This document shows, piece by piece, positions 12,265 to 22,212 of a stretch of 64,000 nucleotides of DNA. This DNA comes from Nemophila menziesii. Its lineage: Eukaryota > Streptophyta > Magnoliopsida > Boraginales > Hydrophyllaceae. Below the pieces are notes generated by a model. That model did not search any database. It was not told the DNA's origin and worked only from the letters and a program-made list of their open reading frames with translations. The DNA is taken from contig JARWIR010000062.1 of the NCBI GenBank assembly GCA_029959085.1, positions 434,001 to 498,000 on the forward strand. The letters are read 5' to 3'. The position numbers and the translations under genes are program-made. How positions within the stretch are numbered: position 1 is the first letter of the stretch; every line of letters starts with the position of its first letter.

Positions 12265-14795
12265 TTATTTTGTGTTTTGTGCTAGACCCACCTACCCCAA
12301 TGTTCGTGGATAGTGGAAGCCCATATATATTTCCGCTCCGAATTTAAAGGAACCCAAATATTTTTTTTAATTAATTTCATTCACTTGGAGAAGAAGAAGA
12401 CCAAAAATAGTTTTCTCAAAATATCCCACATGAAAAATGGAGTAAGAAAAATATTACTTTATAATAATTTTTACTTCTATATCTTTAAAAAAGACCCAAG
12501 ATTCTAGAAAAATAACAAACAGAGAAATACCCCCGCGCACGCACCACCAACACCACCAACACCAACACCCACCCAAGTCCGGTACCGATGAGGTGTGACG
12601 TGGTCGTGGGGAGTTTTGGAAATTGAAAAAAATATAAATGAAACCTCATTTTGTAGTTGGAGCTTTTATACTCGTTTGTAAAATCCATCTGAAGTAGAAA
12701 CACGTCCAACCTTTAATGCTCCATCGCTAATGGGGTAGTCCTGGGGAGTCTTGAAGAATTAAAAAATGAAACCTTATGTTGTAGTTGGAGCTTATATACT
12801 TGTTTGGAAAACCCATCTGAAGTAGAAACATATCTAACATTGATTATTTATCCTCAATAGTTATAAATTACCACTAGCCTTGAATTCTCCATCCCTAACG
12901 GTTTTCCACACTTATGACTCAACTATTACAAGAGTTACAAGACATGTCCAGCTTTGTTCTTCAACTTAAGAGAAATGTCAAGGAATCAAAGAAGAGAAAA
13001 ATATTGTTGGTATTTTGATGGACGCTTTATTACAGTAGCTACTGTGAACGATTTTAAAATTTTCTAAACTACAATATAAAAGCAGCTAGTTTTATTTGCA
13101 ATTTACACCAAGAAATGTCATCAACGTCTAGAATAGTAAATCTCTCAAAATATCCACCTCTATAAAACATTTATGAGCATATACAAGAGAAGTAATAGTA
13201 ATCTTATATCGGCAATACTCGGAAGTTCTTTTTAACGTAGTGGTTCTAAATATCACATTATTACTCATAATTTATGGAATTTGTTGTAAGAATTTAGTTG
13301 TAATCTTTATTTATCTACATTTAACTTGATGTAAGTTTTTTCCTATTTCAATATATTTTTTATAATTATCTCGTTTATTGATCATTGTTTGTTATTTTAC
13401 CAACACTTTCCACTACCATGTCGAGCTCGAGGATGTCGAAGTGGGGAATGGAAAGAAGATGGGGGTGTGGTGAATCGGGTACATTTTAATAGTTCTTTTA
13501 CATTTTTATTATGGTATTTTGGTAAATTTATAGTTTAAAACAATAAAAATAAAAAAAGTAACCACTCTGGCAAAAAACAGACGCGTGTTCTTCGATCTCT
13601 CATAAAAAATAGACTAAAAGGAGGTTTCATCAGTTATAAATTTAGTTTAAAGGGTAGATAGGTATTTTTATTTTGAAGGGAAATTAAAATAAAACCAAAA
13701 AAAAAATTATGGAAGGCATAAGCCATTTGTCTGTATTATTTTCCTCTCTCAACCACAAATTCTTTCAGTTTAAATCCTTATTTCCCTAAAATGGTTCAAA
13801 AATTCTATCACCATTGTTATTGTTTCCAAGATCTTCATTTTCCCACAACTTATTCAAAAATTTCAGGTTTGATTGCATTTACTCATGAACATTTATACCA
13901 CAAGCTACCCTAATACGATAGAAGGTGGTATAGTCTTGAAATCAACCAAAACTCCTGGCTAAGTTTCTTCCTCACGAGGATTTTAATTTGTCTTACATTT
14001 ATAATCATATCAACAAACATTGGGGGTTAATATTAGATGTACAAACTAAAAGTAAAGGCCCTGATAATTATTTATTAACTTTTCTAATATGGAAGATAAG
14101 AAAAATATATGGAAAAAACACCATATACATGGATGAGAAAACACTTATAAATAAATTAAACAAGTGGTACATTATACTATAAAATGGTAAACACTACACT
14201 ATGGGTACAAGTATATGGATTATTACTACAACTAAGTTTGATTTGGAATTTTTATTTGCATAGAAAAGGAAAATAATAACACGAAATATTAATGGGTTTT
14301 CTACAGAGGGACACAAATTACATCATCCATTTTTAATGACACGTCAACTAAGTATTGAGGAAGTGGAATTTGAAATATACAAGGCTAACCTAAATCAAAT
14401 CTCTTTGATCATTTTATCTAAACCTAATTTCTCATCTAAACCCATAACAACACCGACAACGCTAACCAACAATACATCCAACAGCAATTTACTAAATAAC
14501 CACACAAACATAACCATTTCAACAAACATAACATCTACACCACCATCATATCTCCGATTCACATAACTAAACATTATTACGCCAATTAATTTATAACATG
14601 GAGATTCAAGAGGAGATCTTGATATGGGTAGTTTGATGCAGGAATTGTTTGAAACTCATATGATAATGAAGAGCATCACTCTCTCTCTCTTATGATGTGA
14701 AGGTTAAGAGAAACATAACAGAAAAGGGTAAGGTAAGAAAATAGTAGTTATAGCCCAATGTGGCCATTTATCTTTAATGAAAATGTACTGGAAAA
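12265..14795. other. Unassigned AT-rich block at the left edge of the TE nest
   Basis: This is the first sequence after the array breaks off. It has no similarity that I can see to the array units. It holds an ACC-rich microsatellite-like run (~12540-12572), an imperfect direct duplication (~12606-12842) and short ORFs of 60-75 codons that I regard as chance. A possible protein-like scrap near 13418-13470 is too short to assign. A (CT)n run lies near 14681-14699. I see no splice-supported gene and no recognisable TE ends here. Confidence 0.5.
12606..12842 (+). repeat. Imperfect direct tandem duplication, ~135 bp period
   Basis: Two copies, about 12606-12708 and 12743-12842, share in order a gtggggag/ctggggag start, an A-rich stretch, atgaaacct, tgtagttggagctt, atact(c/t)gtttg, and catctgaagtagaaacac/t. 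Each is followed by a related phrase (tttaatgctccatcgctaat and cttgaattctccatccctaa), so the homology runs further to the right. Its meaning is unknown. Confidence 0.75.
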
Positions 14796-14945
14796 ATGTC
14801 ACGAAATGGCCCTTTACGTTAAATTTTGTGACACCTGCTTTTTTTCTGTTAGTGGACCGTTAGTTAGTGTCGCGTGGCTCCACCGCAACACCTCCTTAAC
14901 ACCACGTCAGCGCCACCTCCTCGCCACGTCAACATGACATCATCC
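14796..14945. mobile_element. Mutator-like terminal/subterminal block (copy 1)
   Basis: The block runs tgtcacgaa, then ttgtgacacc, a T-rich run, ggaccgttagt, gcgtgg, and a series of gccac/acgt motifs, ending catgatgtcat-like. A second copy in the same orientation lies at 19705-19848. GC-rich clusters of gccacgt with a gtgacac motif are common near the ends of plant Mutator-like elements, but the family call is inference. It directly adjoins the left arm of the foldback palindrome at 14949, suggesting that both belong to one element. Confidence 0.4.
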
Positions 14946-14948
14946 GCC

Positions 14949-16170
14949 TTTACACATCGTTGTTTTTTAAAATCATTATATTTTTTAATAAGTCCGACCA
15001 AAAAAAATCATTATCACTCTCCAACACAGGAAAAACCTAAGCACTCTTCACCGCCTCTCCTCCACCTGCCCAAGAAAACCGCGGCTCCTTCACCTGCCCA
15101 AGAAAATCGCCGCCACTCGTGGTCCTCCACCATCGTCACACGGCTTGGCTACTTTATCAACAATCGAAGAACCCTAACTAAGGTAAAATCAAAAAAATCT
15201 TTTCACACTCACCTTCCCACACCAAGCCGCTCTCTGCACAAGGAAACCGCCACCACTCGGGACCTTTCTCCACCATAATCAACCGGCTTGGAGAAGAACT
15301 CAAATTATGGTAAAAGAAATTGAATTGTTTTTAACCTAATTTCATCACACCGTGGAGTGAGCAATTCGGACTTACATTTCATTTTTTGAATTGCTGTTGC
15401 AGTGAGCAATTTAGTCTTACACTACAATTTTTTGAATTGTTTTGGCAGTAAATATCTATTTGGTGCAACTGCTGGAGTGAGCAATTTGGTCTTACACTGC
15501 ATTTTTGAATTGTTTTGCAGTAAATATCCATTTGGCGCAACTTGCTAGAGTGGGTAGCAAGTTTCTCCAAATGGATATATAATGCCAAAACAATTCAAAA
15601 AATGCAGTGTAAGACCAAATTGCTCGATCTTGTACGAAATGGATATTTACTGCCAAAACTAATAAACAAATGCAGTGTAAGACCAAATTGCTCTCAGTCG
15701 CACCAAATGGATATTTACTGCCAAAACAATTCAAAAAATTCAATATAACACCAAATTTCTCACTCCACTATGTGATGAAAATAGGTTAAAAATAAGTCAA
15801 TTTTTTTACCTTAAGTTGGATTCCTCTCCAAGCCGGTTGATGATGGTAAAGAAAGGTCTCCGAGTGGCGGTGCTTTCCTTGTGCAGAGCGGCTTGGTGTG
15901 GGAAGATGTGTGTGAAGAAAAATTTAGTTTTGTTTTTACCTTAATTGGGTTCTTTGATTGTTGATGTAGTAGCCAAGCCGATTGATGATGGTGGAGAATG
16001 GAACGGTTTTCTTGGGCAGGTGGGGGAGTGGAAGTGATGAATGGATCAAGAGTTGAAGGGTTCAATTGTGCAGGAGAGCAAAGAATATGATTAGATAAAT
16101 ATTTTTTTCTTTTTTTTTTGTCAGACTTATTCAATATAATGATTCTTTTTAAAGATTAATGATGTGTAAA
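14949..16170. mobile_element. Foldback element: ~600 bp inverted arms around 15551
   Basis: The two halves are reverse complements over nearly their whole length with mismatches and small indels. Outermost, tttacacatcgtt (14949) pairs with gatgtgtaaa (ends 16170); then aataagtccgac pairs with gtcagacttatt, and the cctgcccaagaaaacc and caccaagccgctc segments pair with their complements. The hairpin closes at 15539-15563, where aacttgcta and tagcaagtt flank a 7-base loop. The inner part of each arm is built from repeats of ~65 bp (gagtgagcaatttggtctta ... gcagtaaatatccatttgg), about three per arm, which is the layout of Foldback-type or long-TIR Mutator-like elements. Small ORFs here are by-products of the palindrome. 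Confidence 0.75.
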
Positions 16171-17308
16171 TGCTTAGGAGCAACCTCTCCACTACCAAGG
16201 AATCCTGAGTAATGATTGGTGATTAAATCAAACCTTTATGTCTATCTAGTTAGGCAAGGGATCAAAACTAGACGATTATGTGGTGTTGTCAATAACTAAG
16301 AACAATCCTAAGATTTGTCAAATCTAAGGATGTAACAATAAGTCAAAACACATAATAACAATATACGCCAAGCTCAAATCAATTAAAATAACAAATAGTA
16401 TTATGGAAATAAAGACAAAATAATAACCCAACAATTGAAAGTAAAACTTACAGAATAAAAGCTTAGAAATATGGTGAAGCCACAACCTATAGCTAATTAC
16501 CCTAAATATAGAGAAGGTGAGATGTAGAAGAGGAGTTTGTCACTCTCCAACTTCGTGCTTCTTGTCTTCCTCTATAGGTAAGCTTGCTTCTTGGATGAAT
16601 AGCTTGATACTAAGGATGAATATTAAATTAAAGGACTAAGCTATTATTTAAAAGTGAGAAAATACAAGTAAGGACTAAGCCTAAGCTTTAAACTGAGCAA
16701 GGACATGTTTACAATGGTATAATAGTGTATTTATAGGTGTTTAGGAACCCTAATTTGTTTTCTTGAAGGAGAAGGTAAGTAGTGGACTCCTAGCACAACT
16801 CAAATTCGTAACCCTAAAACATGAAATCATGCCCGTTTTTGTTCTGGTCCTAGCAGCTTCAATACTCATCCGTTTGACGTATATGAGTAGTCGAAATTCA
16901 TCGTTTCGGAAAGATATCCAACTTTTCTCTTGACCGTTTCTCCAAATTACACACCAATTTTGAGATATAAGCTGATTTATGGTCGTAGGTGCTGAAATTC
17001 AGATTTAAGGACCCTTTTCCTTTTTCATGATTTTATCTTTTCTTTCCTTATCTCCAATTACCATGCTTATCTCTTTCCATATCTTGTAGTCTCTAAATTG
17101 AACTCTAATTAATCTCCATAATTATCTTTAAAGCTTCACACTAAATAAATAATTAAACCCAATATGCTCTAAAAACAATAATTTACTAAATCAAGACTCA
17201 AAATAGGAAAGTGTAGCATTTCTCAAGAAAATCGACTAGAAGACTTCCTAAATCACTAAAAATGATGTCTCCAACTAATATTAATTCATCACAAATAGGG
17301 AGACATCA
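16171..17308 (-). mobile_element. Gypsy-like LTR fragment or solo LTR
   Basis: The right end (gggagacatca, with an inverted match tgatgtctcc ~50 bp inside) is the same type of terminus as at 22199. The interior parallels the LTR at 26266-27772: ttataggtg, a cgtaaccctaaaa segment, actcatccgtttg, tcggaaag, ttaaagcttcacactaaataaataatt, and caagactc-aaatagga-aagtg. Read on the minus strand it begins TGATGTCTCC. The left border abuts the foldback arm exactly, and no 5-bp target duplication is seen. It has diverged from the other LTR, so it comes from an older or different family member. Confidence 0.65.
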
Positions 17309-17978
17309 CTACACGACTCATGTGAAAAAAATTGACAACCATCCTTAATATTTATTTTAAACAAAACAAAAATTAAAGAAAAACCCAACAATCTATTTGT
17401 CTTTTTTTTTCAAGATAAACCAATAGGCTGGCGGACAACAATTTGTCTGACCACAAATTTTGTATGACAACAATTTGTGACAACAATTTGCTTTTTTTCT
17501 TTCGAAACACAACAAAGAAAAATAAATAAAGAAGCAATTGTTCAAACAATGTTTCAACAAATCTTTCGCAATAAAGCAGCAGGCTGTTCAATACAAGGCT
17601 TCAACAAACCTTGTGCATGTGTCTTTTTTTTTTTTTTTTTTTTAAATAAAGCCAGACAAAAAGAACAAAAACAGATGGAAGCTTTCTTTAAAAAATAAAA
17701 AAAACAGTCACCACATGAACAATACAGTAAACCATTTATACCCAAAGCAAGACAGTATCTACTGTAAATTTTTTTAATGAACAATCAACCAAAAGAAACA
17801 ACTTTTCTTATGGTTACTTATTGAAATTAAGACTAACAGAAAAAGAATCGCAGCCAAGCTTATGAGTACAGATAAATAATTAAATATATAAAAACAATTT
17901 TTATATAAATTCTTAAAGAAAAACTCATATATTATCAAATAATATAATTATTTAAATTTATTAAATTGCAACAAGCTA
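17309..17978 (-). mobile_element. Truncated internal leader of the Copia-like element
   Basis: On the minus strand this follows the primer-binding site at 17979-17990, so it should be the 5' internal (leader) region of that element. It has no gag-like reading frame. It includes a run of about 20 T (17623-17643) and several short acaacaatttg repeats near 17437-17490. It ends at the Gypsy-like LTR, so the rest of the element is lost. Confidence 0.45.
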
Positions 17979-17990
17979 GCTCTGATACCA
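17979..17990 (-). other. Primer-binding site, initiator tRNA-Met type
   Basis: The minus strand reads TGGTATCAGAGC, the classic 12-base PBS of plant Copia elements, complementary to the 3' end of initiator tRNA-Met. It lies two bases inside the LTR border at 17993, as expected for a minus-strand element. Confidence 0.85.
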
Positions 17991-17992
17991 AT

Positions 17993-19673
17993 TGAAGGAT
18001 ATTGCAACATAATTATATCACATATAATACAGTAGAAAATAGAAATTGCAATCCTAGTATATAATCTAGCTGCGATTAAAGAATTTAAAACAAAGTATAA
18101 TAAGGATTACATACCTTAAGCCGTTGTGTGAGAATCGAATTATCAAATTCTAGCTTCAAAGATTTGAAACCTCCACGCTTTGCACACTGAGTTTGATTTT
18201 GCTTTCAGAGCCATTCTGATTTGGAGAAGGACATTCTATCTACTGTGTTTTTTTCAAGTGAGAAAAACTGAAAATAAGTTACATGTGTATATTGATTTCT
18301 CATTTTACATATATTAACTCTAAAAGGAAAAATGAAAAACCAAGAAGTGGAATAGCAAAAAGCCATGAACTTATAACGAAAACTAATTATCTTAATAATT
18401 TGGTCCAAACCTTTCTGAAGTGGACTTGGACATTTTACATTATATAAAAAGGCTTGACTAGCCTAGCGGTTAGTCACATATTTCACACCATTAGAGGTCC
18501 ATGGTTTGATCCATGAACCTATGACCTTTTTCCCTTTTTTTCTCTTTTACCTTAGATCGGTCTTATATTAGAATATTAATTTGTGATAGCAAATTAATAT
18601 ACCAATATTCAAGTATATAATTAATTAATATTTATTATCTAATAATAAAATTAATTAACGTCATGAAGCAAGTACAATGCACTCGTTAGTGTGCGACTAC
18701 GTGGGTTCATCGTTAAACCGGTAGTAGTTAATTAAACTAACCACTAATCGAGGTTGCCATTGAACAACACTCCCCAACGATCAGATAACGTGAAGTAACT
18801 CTATACAAAGAACCCGGTGAAGAATCATACACGTATTCCCTCTATCTTTACAGCTCCGGGTCATCCTAAGATATGTTACAACTGTCAAATCCCATTAGAA
18901 AATCAACTACGTTACACGTCGATTATCAACGACTGACGAATGACCTAAGAAACTCCTTTCTTCATTCATTTTATCACCTTGGCCAAGGATTTGATACAAT
19001 CGTTATAATCTTATGACATCGTAGAGCTCAAACTCTTTACATAGAGTTGATAGATTCCATCTTGACTCATCCCTAGGAGCATATAACTTAGCTACGTCCA
19101 ATATCCTTTAGACTAGCATTATGACACACTAGTAGTCCAGTATCAAAACATAACAAGCACATACACAACTATAGTGATGATCTCAGGTCAAAGGATTACA
19201 AGTATAAAAATCCTTATAGAGATTAACCTACTTGACAGTTCAAGGTAATTAACCATTAGGAATATCTAGTTTTAGTCGGTTCGATAATCACATCTCTATG
19301 TGAATTATCTATGCACCGAACTCGGTAAACGAGAACTACCGATATTTATCCAATAAATACTTGTTAGCTACATATTAATCTAACCGGATCATCGAGGTCC
19401 TAACTCGATGATCCTACGATTTAAGTACAAGTTTAGATTAAGTCCTATGAGCTAGATTCTCATTATCATAACATCTTATGATATCTAGTTCGTAACTTAA
19501 TCAGGGATTTGCCTTTATATTATATAGATGAATACCATAATCATAAAAGTTTTTCATAGATTCAAGGAAAAAATTTCTTTAATCAATACTATAGTGATAA
19601 CTATTATCGTGTACAGTAAACACTTGTGTTCAATTCATTACAAGACGATCGAGGCTAGGGCATAATTCTAACA
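17993..19673 (-). mobile_element. Copia-like 5' LTR, ~1.68 kb
   Basis: Bounded on the + strand by tgaaggatat at the left and cataattctaaca at the right, so on the minus strand it starts TGTTAGAATTATG and ends in CA. TGTTAGAAT is a frequent start of plant Copia LTRs, and the left border is followed by the initiator-Met PBS. At ~1.68 kb it is long for a Copia LTR, a length more usual in large lineages such as SIRE; the lineage is my inference. No second LTR is visible in the window. It contains a tRNA-like insertion (18450-18540). Confidence 0.75.
18450..18540 (+). ncRNA. tRNA-derived pol III promoter / SINE-like sequence
   Basis: tagcctagcgg (18459-18469) matches the tRNA A-box (TRGCNNAGYNGG, all but the last base) and ggtttgatcc (18503-18512) resembles the B-box (GGTTCGANTCC). 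Their starts are 44 bases apart, the same spacing as in tRNA genes. A tatataaaaa stretch lies just upstream and T-runs (18527-18540) follow, as for pol III termination. It does not fold by eye into a whole tRNA, so a SINE head or tRNA pseudogene is likelier than a working tRNA. It sits inside the Copia-like LTR. Confidence 0.5.
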
Positions 19674-19704
19674 AAAAAGGCGATGTCGGAACCTGATCTA
19701 TAAA

Positions 19705-19848
19705 TTGTCACGAATTGGATATTTACGTTAGAATTTGTGACACCGACCTTTTTTTCATTTTCTTCATTTGACCATTATTCAATGCCGCGTGGTGCCACAT
19801 CATTGCCACGTTATCGCCACGTTCTCGCCATATCTGCATGATGTCATA
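19705..19848. mobile_element. Mutator-like terminal/subterminal block (copy 2)
   Basis: Same order of motifs and same orientation as 14796-14945: ttgtcacgaa, ttacgtta, tttgtgacacc, T-run, tgaccatta, gccgcgtgg, and repeated gccacgt, ending catgatgtcat. No inverted partner and no foldback arm follows, so it is a lone remnant of a related element, lying immediately outside the Copia-like LTR. Confidence 0.4.
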
Positions 19849-21844
19849 GAGGCTAGGTATAATTTAGAATCCTGGTTAATATATAATGCTTAATCTGTGA
19901 CAGGTTAGAATAACAATTTAGTAAAATAGACTCATAATATTAATCCTAATTTATTAGACTTACATCCATATTTATTTATCAACATTCTTATTTATTATTT
20001 CTCATCAGATAGTTATTCATATTATTTTATCTTTTTATATAAACATCTAAATTCATCTACACTTGTTAAACATAAGTAGATCTAACGGATTAATTCCCTG
20101 CGAACGAACTTAACTTATCATTAAAACTTGCAAACGATCTGTGATACTTGCAGTGAGTTATGTCATTCTCAAGGGTGTGTGCTCTTTATTATTATCTTTA
20201 TTTATCTATTATTTAATCACACCTTTTCCCCCACCATGTAGACAAAAGGAAAATAGTTTTTCTTTGTACTCCAACTATTTAAAAATAAAATATTATTTTT
20301 TATACCAAGTGCTCTTGTGTATTTTTGATAACATGGCTAATAGCATTATAGGTGTATTTTATTAAAAGATAAGTTACTGTTATGTAGTACTTTTCTATTA
20401 ATTAATTAGTTGATTAATATTTCTTTTAGTAAATTACACACTATAAGTATATTTGATGAAATATACTAAAATTATATATTACTAAAAATTGTTTTAGTAA
20501 TAAAATATAAATACTTAGATTATGAATACTAAGTTATTTATTCCCACTTGACATTAAAATTATTGGATTTTATTAGATTTGATATATAAGATATTTCGTG
20601 AGACTTATCCATCGCAAGTAGAGTTTCTAATTTGTTAGGTTTACAAGTTTTGATCTGACTACCAGGTGAACTTGTAGTTCGAGTACAAATTATAAAACTC
20701 TAGATTGTTTGCTAATAGGATTAACTTATTAATTTTACATTTTTAGTCTGGACTACCCAGAGGATGCGAGATTGATAATATTTGATTATAGGATGGATTA
20801 ACTCAACAAAACTAAATAAAAACACCTGACTACCAGGGGGCTAAATAGTTTTGGGTCTCTTATTTTATATGATAAAATTGGTTACCTACCACACTTTAAT
20901 TATGAGCGAGAAACGACTTGACTACCAGGGGGCTCATTCATGTTTTAAATTTTGCATTCTTCACTTTAATTATGCATGAGAAACGACCTGACTACCATGG
21001 GGCTCATTCATGTCTTAAAGTTTCCAATTATATATCTATTAGATAACAGTCCATATCTTTGTCTGTTATATAATAGTGTTCTTAGAAAGTTATTTTCTAT
21101 TCCTTCCAATGATTAGATTTCTCAGTTTTTCTTCTAAATCTCTTCATCATCCCAAGTTGGTGGGTAATATCCAGAATTGTGACCGCAACTTGAGAGTCTT
21201 TCTTATGCACATGAGACTCACTGATATGCTAAATGATATATTGACTAAAGTGTCTCTTGAGGATGCATAGAATGTATATGATGCATGTCTAAAGTAATAC
21301 GAACTTAGTTATGGTACTAAGTGTATATTCTTGTATCCATGATTTATGAACTCCAAAAGACATTTTAAGCATGATATTCTCATGAATCCTTAAATATCTT
21401 TAGAAGATGTATAAGTAACTTAGTATGACCATTATATACCTATTATCTAACACCAAGAAAAAAGGTAAGGGCAATAATGGAAATTGTTTTTGTAATTTCT
21501 TTAACTTCTATTAATTACACAGAAAGGGTATTGGATACTCGTAGTAGTTTAGAAATATGCAAAATATTGCATACTCTAAAGATTAATAGAAGAATAAGAA
21601 TAAGAGAAGTTAAATTACAATTTTGGTAATTGAGCAATTGTTACAACCACATTTGTAATAATTAATTCTTTAAAGATGCATATGGCAAAACATATTGTAA
21701 GAAAACTGTATTTTTGTTCGTAAACTTGTTTTCGAACAAAATAGTCATTTGATCATAAGATGGTTATGGTGTATTAGTTTAATATAAAATGTCATTTGAT
21801 CATAAGATGGTTATGGTGTATTAATGTATATGCTTTGAAAATAA
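19849..21844. other. Unassigned intergenic or TE-derived DNA
   Basis: I recognise no gene or element ends here. The phrase tgactacca recurs at about 20657, 20827, 20919 and 20989, the last two inside a clear two-copy tandem repeat. A 64-codon ORF at 21076-21270 (it includes RLTDMLNDILTKVSLEDA) is protein-like in composition but I know no family for it. A short duplicated segment (gtcatttgatcataagatgg) occurs at about 21744 and 21789. Confidence 0.45.
20894..21019 (+). repeat. Two-copy tandem repeat, 70 bp period
   Basis: Copies at 20894-20949 and 20964-21019 share ctttaattatg, gagaaacgac, tgactacca, ggggctcattcatg and cttaaa/tttaaa, with only a few substitutions between them. Confidence 0.85.
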
Positions 21845-22199
21845 TAAATAATTAAACCGCATATGCTTTGAAAATAATAAATCATTAAATCAAGACTAGA
21901 AATAAGAAAGTGCAATTTAAATTCAGGAAACTCGACTAAGCACACTAGAAATATTCTAAGACTTTAATTCTCACTTCTCCTCCTTGGGTTGGTATTTCAT
22001 GAAATTCATAAACATACTAACTTTGCACTAAAAATAAGTAAATTAATGCACAAAAGCTCTATAAATGCAAATAGTCTAATTTCAAGGGGAGAAAGTGTAA
22101 TATTGCTATTTAAGCACTAAAGTCAATATAAAAGGACCATTTTCATCCTAAAATGATGTCTCCTAAGGGCTTATATTTAGACCAAAAAGGGAGACATCA
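21845..22199 (-). mobile_element. Partial 3' LTR (first ~355 bases)
   Basis: On the minus strand it starts TGATGTCTCCC at 22199 and has an inverted partial match (tgatgtctcc on +) 45 bp inside. It is truncated at about 21845, where sequence shared with the 5' LTR ends. The 235 bases nearest its start are absent from the 5' LTR at 27772. Confidence 0.7.
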
Positions 22200-22212
22200 A
22201 GACCCCCAACTC
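22200..22212 (-). other. Polypurine tract
   Basis: The minus strand reads GAGTTGGGGGTCT directly before the TGATG that starts the 3' LTR, the expected place for plus-strand priming in an LTR element. Confidence 0.65.

Noticed and set aside
14874..15278. 134-codon ORF rich in His, Pro, Thr and Ser
   Set aside because: It lies across the Mutator-like end block and the left foldback arm. The mirror ORF at 15811-16134 on the other strand shows that both are products of the palindrome.
15379..15748. Overlapping ORFs with repeated IYCQNNSKN-like text
   Set aside because: Translations of the ~65 bp subrepeats in the foldback arms, readable on both strands because the arms are inverted.
17554..17784. 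Short minus-strand ORF with a run of Lys
   Set aside because: The Lys run is a poly(A)/poly(T) tract, and the region is the leader of the Copia-like element without other coding signal.
18450..18540. Functional tRNA gene
   Set aside because: A and B boxes fit, but I could not fold an acceptor stem or a clear anticodon arm by eye, and the B-box is imperfect.
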